Shown: piece by piece, positions 57,112 to 64,000 of the stretch
Layout: each line of letters opens with the position of its first letter
Position numbering within the stretch: the stretch's first letter is position 1
Assembly: GCA_015143295.1 (NCBI GenBank)
Contig: CM026560.1
Location: 7,256,501 to 7,320,500 of the forward strand
Direction: 5' to 3'
Length of the DNA stretch: 64,000 bases
Source: Tetracentron sinense
Taxonomy: Eukaryota; Streptophyta; Magnoliopsida; Trochodendrales; Trochodendraceae
Notes under the pieces: model-generated
Told to the model about the DNA's origin: nothing
The model's input: the letters and a program-made list of their open reading frames with translations, nothing else
Database searches by the model: none
Translations under genes and position numbers: made by a program

Positions 57112-57299
57112 ATTAGCATGTCCTAATCTTCTATGCCATAATCAACTAGCTTCATTTATAGCAGAAAAACAAATCATGTTTTGAGGTTTAAGTTCATCAA
57201 AATCTAAGGTGTAAACGTTTTCATTTCTGTGTGCTAAAAACAAAGTGTTTAGATTATCTTTGTCCTTAATCATGCAAATATTTGATTTAAATGAGATAT

Positions 57300-57539
57300 T
57301 TAATCCTTTATCACAAAGTTGACTAATGCTAATAAGATTATGCTTTCAATAAGTGCAGAGTTTTTTTTACCAATGTTGCCTATTCCAATGATCTTCCCTT
57401 TAGCATTATCTTCAAAAGTCACATGTCCACCATCCTTTGGAGTGAGTGATGCAAATAGCTTCTTGTTCCCAGTCATATGCCTTGAGCATTCACTATCCAA
57501 GAGCCATGTTGTCTTGGATGTTCTTCTCTTGATGCACAC
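57300..57539 (-). mobile_element. SIRE-like element: protease region
   Basis: WLLDSECSRHMTGNKKLF corresponds to the Copia protease active-site region; HVTFEDNAKGKIIGIGNIG follows. Confidence 0.85.
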
Positions 57540-58406
57540 CTACATAACCAATTCAAGTAACTCCAAGATGCTTTCCCCATGATACCCAACAGCTTTGGTT
57601 GGAACCCAACTTGACTTGTGGGTGTTTTTGGGAGGATTAGTTCCCTTGGGAACCCATTTCATTCTTAGTCCTTTATGGTCAGTTTTAGAAGAAGATGTTC
57701 CTTTTGGAACCCAAATATTTTTAACTATTTTACCATTATAAAATAAAGTAGATGGTAAAGTTTGGTTACTACTTAATTTAGTAAAGAAATTTTGATAATC
57801 TTTTTCTTTTGAAAAAGTGTTATAACCAAGTCGTGCTATGTTGAAAACACATCTCTGTTGTCCTAAGAATCTTTCTAAGTTCTTTTGACCATTAGTGAAT
57901 GTAAGGATGATATTAGTTAAGTCCTTGACTTTTGTTTTTCGCTCATCACATTCACTAGATGAGTCATGAGGAGGAATTTGAATTTCATTCAATTTCTTAT
58001 TCAATTCCTCATTCTCATCTACTAACATACTCTTTTCTTTTTGCAAAGTTCCACATGAATGTGTGAGAGTATGGATTTCTTTTTTAAAAGATTTATTTAA
58101 TTTGGCTATTCTACCAAATTCAATGTAAAGCTCATCAAATGCATCTCTTATTTCATCATAAGAAAGAGAGTCATTTGGAGTAGAAGTTACCTCATCCTCA
58201 TTTTCCATGAGGTACAGATTTACCACTTCTTCATCACTGGAATCTTCTGACTTGCTCCCTTCTGAGTCATCCCAAGTAGCCACCATAACTTTCTTCTTGA
58301 ATCTTTAGCTTTTCTTGAGTTGAGGGCAACCAGTTCTTATGTGGCCAGGCTTCTTGCACTCATAACATGTAATAGGTTCCTTCTTGCTTGTCTCAGCCTT
58401 GGATAT
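57540..58406 (-). mobile_element. SIRE-like element: gag C-terminal part
   Basis: MVATWDDSEGSKSEDSSDEE, an acidic start typical of this clade, followed by a coiled coil. Upstream a zinc knuckle (CYECKKPGHIRTGC) lies near 58325-58370. It continues at 60909-61088 beyond solo LTR A''. Confidence 0.8.
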
Positions 58407-58619
58407 TGTAGAGCCCCAGACTTTTTCACATTTAATGCATGACACTTTCATTGCCATTTTGCCTTTAAAGAGGTATCATTAATAAATAAGGAAGAAATTA
58501 GAAATTCTGAAATGTTAAAAATGTTCGTTTTCTAAGTACAAACCCAACGCAAGTTGAATCGTCAAAATCGGACGAACGAGTCAAAAGTTATGGCCAAAAC
58601 AGTTTGGACCTGTAGACCA

Positions 58620-58801
58620 CCGATCGCTCGGTCCATGGAGCGATCGATCGGTCCAAAAGCGATCGCTCGGAGGCTATCGACTGGTCAAGATTTTTGTATG
58701 GGAAAATTTTCCAGAGAGTGAAATTTTAACCGATCGCTCGGTTATGAAACCGATCGATCGGTAGGCAACCGATCGATCGGTCATTAACACCGATCGCTCG
58801 A
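58620..58801 (+). promoter_or_regulatory. Phased dyad array, solo LTR A''
   Basis: Eight sites centred at about 58625, 58645, 58664, 58680, then 58735, 58755, 58774, 58795. The best are GCGATCGATCGG and CCGATCGATCGG. Confidence 0.75.
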
Positions 58802-59843
58802 TACTCGCGTTTTTGCAGAAATTTCAGTAAGGGTATTATGGTCTTTTGGTCGGTTCACTCTTACCTTAAGAGTTTAACCCGAGCCTTTAGGGCTTCATTT
58901 CGACACTTAGAGAGATTGGGAGATAAGAAGAGAGGAGAGGGCGATTCCTAAACCTAGGGTTTCCATTTTGGAGAGAAATCAAGGGTTTGTGAACCCACAC
59001 TCAACTCAAGCCCATTTTTCTTCAAGATCAAGGCACAAGCTCGTGAGGAGCATCTCCTCAAGCTAGGGCAGCAACTCACGGTCGTTTTTGGAAGGGGATT
59101 TCTTCCTCACTTGATCAAGGTCGGTACTTCTTACTACCCTCCTAGTTATAGCTTCTCTTTTTCCTTTGTTTCTCCTTGTTTTCCTTCACTTATATATGTG
59201 TTATGAGATTGGTGGTATGAATGGTGAATGGAGATGGATGTTGGCGAATGGATGCCGTGTGGAGGATGTGATGAACGAATGGGAAAGGGCATTGTACTAA
59301 TAATGAACATACAAGTGTGATGTGAGCATAACCCACCTAGAAAAGCATGATCTAGGTTTAAGTGAATAATGAACACACCCCATGTTTGATGAAATGCCAA
59401 GGTGAACAAAATAAATGATAAATTAAGGGAACCCATGCTTAATTGCTCTTGAAATTTGTTAGGGTTCATGATAGTGTGTTTCTTACATTTCTTAAAATGT
59501 GTAGATTATTACTCACTTAAATTGTTATATGCTATGCTTTGTGAATTACCCCAAATTGCCATATTTAATTCCAAATGCAAGTATGCACACGATCTCACGA
59601 GCACGCATGAAATGACGTGATTTACCGATGTTTTAAGTATGGGACGTAGAGGTGGGGCATATCCTAAGATATGTTTCACTTCGCTTTTGACAAGGGCAAG
59701 ACAATCATGCATTGCATAGGGAAAGGTCTCCCATCCCCTCGCATGACATGCATAGCATCGCATGACACGCATAGCATAGCATGGCATGACACGCATAGCA
59801 TAGCATCACATGACACGCATAACTCTGCATGGCATGACACGCA

Positions 59844-60150
59844 TGGATGCTAGTTGCGACGGGCTATGAACGGCAACTAGGCATTCACATTCCGCATGGA
59901 TGCTAGTTGCGACGGGCTATGAACGGCAACTAGGCATACCCATCTGTATATAGGGTACTGGTTGCGACGGACTATGAACGGCAATTAGGCATATCATTCC
60001 GCATGGATGCTAGTTACGACGGGCTATGAACGGCAACTAGGCATACACATTCTGCATGGATGCTAGTTGCGACGGGCTATGAACGGCAACTAGGCATGTC
60101 ATTCCGCATATAGGGTACTAGTTACGATGGACTATGAACGGCAACTAGGC
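59844..60150 (+). repeat. LTR minisatellite, solo LTR A''
   Basis: Six units with CTAGTTGC..GCAACTAG inverted repeats, as at 38230-38545. Confidence 0.85.
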
Positions 60151-60908
60151 ATGTGAACATGTTTAAATTCTGAATAAGCAAGCATGATACACGCATGACA
60201 CGCATAGCATGACATGGCACGCATGATACAAGCATGACAAGCATGACACGGTAAATAAGTTCCCAATTACGCGAAGGGTATTTTAAGTCAAGTCAAGTGC
60301 ATGGTGTTTTTCAAGGATTTTATCGGCTTTTCATGAACTGCAAGCATGATTATGAATTTCCTTATTTCTTGGTATGATATTAACTGTTCCTGATTCATAT
60401 ATATCTATATTGTTTCCTGGGTATGCATTGCTATCTCTTGCTATAACTGTTGGTTAGTATTTAGTACCCGCTGAGTATTCCATGCTCAGCCGTACTCCTT
60501 ATGTCGGCAGGTTCTGAGGGAGCTACTGCTCCATTTAATGTTTGTGCTCCTGGTCCATGGGTGGAGGAGGAGTACGTCGAGGAGCCTTTGGAGGAACCTC
60601 CCGTAGAAGGTTATCAGTAGGTGGTGTTAGATTCTGAGTGGATTAGCTGTGGGTGAGCATGAGTGATTATATCCATGTATTTTGGCGGGCATGTCCGCAC
60701 TTTCTTTGTATTAAAACTTGGACCATGTGTATATACTTAGAGGTTTGTTAGACTTCCGCTGTGTCTTATAGTTATGCTTCCGCTGTTATCCTCTATTGTA
60801 TATGCTCTGTGGGTGTTTTGCAGGTGGTTTGTCAAGCAAGTCATGTAAGTCATGATTTAGTCGTCCACGATTCACTCTAACTCCTAGGGTGGGTTTTGGG
60901 TCGCGACA

Positions 60909-61088
60909 GATACCTCCTTGGAGAACTCCTTCTTATAAGGTCTCTTTTTGAAGTTTTTCTTGTGCTTGAGAAACCTCTTGAACCTTCTTGCCATTAAGGC
61001 AATGTCATCATCATAACTACAAGATTCCTCATCACTTTCTTCCACTTGAGTTGTCTTGAAGGACAGCCCTTTCTTGGTTCTTGGTTCA
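60909..61088 (-). mobile_element. SIRE-like element: gag continuation
   Basis: Lys/Phe-rich segment just before the zinc knuckle (RRFKRFLKHKKNFKKR). The element is then cut by element C at 61089. Confidence 0.75.
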
Positions 61089-61353
61089 TGTAGAACCCCG
61101 GAACTTTGGTATATGTCTTGGAATGTGTGTCAAGGCCTGAAGCCTTTGTAATATCTATTTCTCCATGAAATCAAAAATTGGAAACCTTTGAAATTATTCA
61201 AGAATGCAATAAATAATTAAATAAAATATATAATAATATTTCATAGCCTTAGAAGGGTCCTAGGCATGTTCTTAGAGGGTTAGAATAGAAGTGGGATAAG
61301 TCCAAATAGAGGATTGAGTGGAAAATGGACTTGGTGCCAAAATTTGCAGAGAA

Positions 61354-61518
61354 CCGATCGCTCAGTCCAAAGTAATGATCAATCCTTCTATAACTGATCA
61401 ATCAGTATCTATTGACTGGTGTAAAATTTTATATGGGAAAAAATTTTAGAGTGGTGATTTTTGATCGAGAGCTCGATAAAAAACACCGATTGCTTGGTCA
61501 TAACCACTGATCACTCGG
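61354..61518 (+). promoter_or_regulatory. Phased dyad array, element C LTR
   Basis: Centres at about 61359, 61380, 61399, 61415, then 61470, 61491, 61512: steps 21, 19, 16, a 55-bp gap, then 21, 21. Sites are more degenerate (CCGATCGCTCAG, CTGATCAATCAG, CCGATTGCTTGG). Confidence 0.65.
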
Positions 61519-62417
61519 TCTTTTGCGTTTTGCAGAAATTTCATTAAGGGCTTTTTCATCTTTTGGCCATTCCACCCTTGCCTTTAAGGCTTGCTCGAGC
61601 TTTGGGTCCCCACTCACAAAACTTAGCAATATTTTGAGAGAGACTGAGAGAGGAGAAAAGGGGTTTAACCTAGGGTTTCAACTTGGGAGAAATCAAGGGT
61701 TTTAGAACCCCGAGATCTTTCTAAAGGCTTGGATTTTTCAAATCCAAGGCAAAGCACATGAGGAGCACGTTCTCCAATCTCAACAGCAACCCCACGCACG
61801 TTTCGAAGGGTTTTCCTCGTCTTTTTAAGGTCAGTACCCTATGCTACCCTCCTAGTCATCTCTTTTTCCTCTTTTCTTATCTTTTGTGATTTTTTCCCAA
61901 ATTCTAAGCATGATAATGTGATGGGGTGAATGGATGGAGATGGATGGTGGTGTATGGGCTATGGATGCCATGTGTATGTCTTGTGATGAATGAAATGGGA
62001 AGGGCATTGTACCAATAATGAATACACATGCATGCTATGAGTGTTAATCCATCTAGAAAAGCAAGATGTAGGCTTTAACCATAATGTACACACCATATGT
62101 TTGATAAATGTCAAGGTGAAGAGAATAATGATTGTTTCTAGAAAAGCTTGAATGCAATTAAGGCATATGAAACTTCTAGGGTTTATGATAGTGTGATTAT
62201 TCATTCTCTATAACGGCATGAATATCCTTATATGTTGAAATGAATGTTATTCCATGAATTATTGAACTCCATATGTCATGTCTAATTTTAAGCTATAGCA
62301 TGTACATGACCTCACGAGCACGACATGCATAACATGGTTTTATCGAGTTTTCAAGACAAGGGTTTTATTCTCGATTCATGAACACCATGACAAGGCCAAA
62401 TGTAAGGGTTGGTATAA

Positions 62418-62451
62418 GAGGTAGGGCATATCTTAAGATATATTTTGCCTC
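62418..62451 (+). repeat. Conserved hairpin dyad, element C LTR
   Basis: GAGGTA, GGG, CATATCTTAAGATATA, TTT, TGCCTC: same layout as element A, with a new palindromic centre TTAA. Confidence 0.75.
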
Positions 62452-62484
62452 GCTTTTGACAAGAACAAGAACAAGCAAGATTGC

Positions 62485-62730
62485 ATCTTATTAAAAAGAG
62501 GGGGTTCTATACCACCCTCCCTCGCAAGTGCATTTCATTAAAAAGAGGGGGTTTATACCACTCTCCCTCATAAGTTGCATTTCATTAAAAAGAGGGGGTT
62601 TTATACCACCCTCCCTCACAAGTTGCATCTCATTAAAAAGAGGGGGTTTTATACCACCCTTTCTCACAAGTTGCATCTTATTAAAAAGAGGGGGTTCTAC
62701 ACCACCCTCCCTCACATGTTGTATCTCATT
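62485..62730 (+). repeat. LTR minisatellite, family C unit
   Basis: Five units of about 48-53 bp with ATTAAAAAGAGGGGGTT and ACCACCCTCCCTCACAAGTT. Open frames across it on both strands are products of the repeat. Confidence 0.85.
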
Positions 62731-63130
62731 TAGTATGAGCATGTTTAAATTCCAAGCAAGCAAGCATGAGAATTTAGTTTTATGGCATGACATGCTGAGG
62801 AGCCTCATGTAGAGGGCTATTACTAGGTGGTAGATTCTAGGTGTGTGTGGGTGAGCACGAGAAATTTTATACCCATGTATTTTGGTGGGCATGTCCGCAC
62901 CTTCTTTATTTTGAATTCTCTTTTATACAAACTTGGATTATATGTATATACATAGAGGTTTTGTTAGACTTCCACTGTGCCATGTTAGTGTATGCTTCCG
63001 CTATTTTGTCCTCTTTTGTAAATGCTCCATGCGTTTTGCAGGATGGTTTGTCAAGCATGTCATGTAGGTCATGATAATCGTCCAAGATTCACTCTTAACT
63101 GCTAGGGTGGGTTTTGGGTCGTAACCGAAG

Positions 63131-63142
63131 TGGTATTAGAGC
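63131..63142 (+). other. Primer-binding site of element C
   Basis: TGGTATTAGAGC, preceded by GAAG as in element A. Confidence 0.8.
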
Positions 63143-63485
63143 TTAGGCTTTAGGTCTCGTAGGAACACTTAGAATCTAGTACCACAACTTGACAAGAGCA
63201 TATGTCAGGGAGCAAGTTGGGAAGGAAGTAAGTCGGAAGCGAGTCATGTTCCAAGTGTAAGACTAAACTTTAGTCTTAGTGTAAAATGGTTGCTCCAACC
63301 AAGAACGGGTCTTAGGAACGCTAGGACACCAAAGTATAATATTATAAATACTCTGATGACTTGATGTGATGAATATGATAGTACTATACTATTATTGCTT
63401 GCCATATTGTGAAAATTGAATCAATGCGATAAATTATGGTTCTAAGTTAGACTTATGTGGTGCTATTGTTCTCAGGACTTTAGTC

Positions 63486-64000
63486 ATGAGGTGGGGCACA
63501 CGGGGTCGCGGACCACACACTAGAGCTTCCTCTTCTTCTTGAGATGAGGATGAGCAGCTGATCCTCTCTCAGGTCTTAGGCTCTATTGTGGAGACACTAG
63601 CCATACTGGTGGCTAGATAGACTATTCCCTCATCGGTAGCACCTACTGAACCGCCTGCAGCACCAGTACATCGCACAGCTGGGGTTGAGGCATTTCGGAG
63701 AATGAGGCCTCCATCATTCCATGGGAGTGTTGACCCTGTTGCTGCAGAGGCTTGGATCCTCCAGTTGGAGAAGATCTTTGCGGTCCTCTCGCCCATAGAG
63801 GAAGAAAGAGTGGCATGGGTTGTTTTCATGCTAGAAGGTGAGGCCCACCATTGGTGGTTGTCCACCTTGACGACTCGGGATTTGACCAGGCAAGGTCAAC
63901 CATGGACTTGGGGTGAGTTCATAGATACCTTCTACAAGAAGTACTTCCCAGTTGGAGCTTGGGAAAAGAAGGAGAAGGAGTTCATAAACCTCGAGTAGGG
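63486..64000 (+). mobile_element. Element C gag region, cut by the window end
   Basis: Begins ATGAGGTGGGGCACACGGGG. Capsid-domain motifs (RPPSFHGSVDPVAAEAWILQ, HHWWLSTL, FIDTFYKKYFPVGA) match element A gag. Confidence 0.85.

Larger units (their letters stand above)
58407..60908 (+). mobile_element. Solo LTR A'' (family A'), in the SIRE-like gag
   Basis: Starts TGTAGAGCCCCAGAC and ends GGGTCGCGACA, 2502 bp, very similar to 36823-39314. Flanks GATAT (58402-58406) and GATAC (60909-60913) are a target duplication with one difference. It holds a dyad array at 58620-58801 (steps 20, 19, 16, gap 55, then 20, 19, 21), a hairpin dyad at 59649-59682 and a six-unit minisatellite at 59844-60150. Confidence 0.9.
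28257..61088 (-). mobile_element. SIRE-like Ty1/Copia element, heavily nested
   Basis: Reading right to left: gag (61088-60909 and 58406-57540), protease, integrase, RT, RNase H, an extra ORF region after pol, the polypurine tract and the 3' LTR. The LTR (28257-28503 plus 46195-47345, about 1.4 kb) is split by element B. The interior is split by solo LTRs at 48169-50337, 51326-53104 and 58407-60908, and by element C at 61089. The 5' end lies beyond the window. At least eight breaks are seen besides the insertions, so it is an old fossil. The acidic gag start and the ORF after pol fit SIRE/Maximus. Confidence 0.85.
61089..63126 (+). repeat. Element C 5' LTR
   Basis: Starts TGTAGAACCCCGGAAC and ends near GGGTTTTGGGTCGTAACC. 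It contains seven phased dyads (about 61354-61518), the hairpin dyad (62418-62451), a minisatellite (62485-62730) and an A-family-like 3' part with TTCCACTGTGCC and CTCCATGCGTTTTGCAGG. Confidence 0.85.
61089..64000 (+). mobile_element. Element C: 5' end of another Tekay element, runs off the window
   Basis: LTR 61089-63126, primer site TGGTATTAGAGC at 63131-63142, untranslated leader, and gag from 63486. It interrupts the SIRE-like gag. The gag is of the same family as element A. A few breaks are already visible in the part in view. Age cannot be estimated without the 3' LTR. Confidence 0.88.

Noticed and set aside
59844-60150. Regular repeats that could be mistaken for a CRISPR array
   Set aside because: Units are direct minisatellite copies with no unique spacers, lie inside a plant LTR, and have no cas genes nearby.
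62491-62892. 133-residue and 94-residue open frames on opposite strands
   Set aside because: Both are repeats of the element C LTR minisatellite unit in translation, not proteins.

Overview
This window is nuclear DNA of a flowering plant, probably a eudicot. It holds one host gene with plant-type introns, and most of the rest is Ty3/Gypsy (Tekay/Del chromovirus) and Ty1/Copia (SIRE-like) LTR retrotransposons. SINE, MITE and CACTA relics sit in the gaps. There are no bacterial genes, operons or CRISPR arrays.

Layout. 1-12801: a plus-strand Copia element, split by a very young Tekay element on the minus strand (1549-11300, perfect TTGTG target duplication) and cut off by a 25-N gap (12802-12826). 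12827-17463: no host gene; a tRNA-type SINE, an snRNA-like promoter motif pair, a Gypsy integrase relic split by a Copia LTR, a GA-rich minisatellite and one end of a CACTA transposon. 17464-23102 (minus): the only host gene, six coding exons, 753 aa, glutaredoxin + DEP + DUF547. 23103-28256: no gene; SINE-like pieces, a long-TIR MITE, tandem duplications and LTR-like remnants. 28257-64000: a nested stack. A minus-strand SIRE-like Copia element (3' LTR 28257-47345 when the insert is counted) carries a Tekay-type element B inside that LTR (28504-46189). Element B carries half of element A' (32308-39314) and an LTR-like block (41370-43755). The Copia interior holds three solo LTRs (48169-50337, 51326-53104, 58407-60908) and the 5' end of another Tekay element, C (61089 to the window end). 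Perfect or near-perfect 5-bp target duplications support five of the insertions.

The most unusual signal lies in the LTRs. Every Tekay-type LTR family here has an array of 12-14 bp dyads built on GATCGATC, about 20 bp apart. In families A and B the array is two groups of four, separated by about 53-55 bp, some 60-75 bp upstream of a TATA-like box. Spacing persists between families while the half-sites change. Further downstream, families A, A', A'' and C share a hairpin-like dyad (CATATC..GATATG core with matched outer arms), followed in every family by a family-specific minisatellite whose units often contain inverted repeats. A 142-145 bp spacer with GT..AG ends separates gag from protease in all three copies where it can be seen.

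The LTR elements are treated as fossils. Coordinates, motif spacings, LTR differences and duplications were read by eye.
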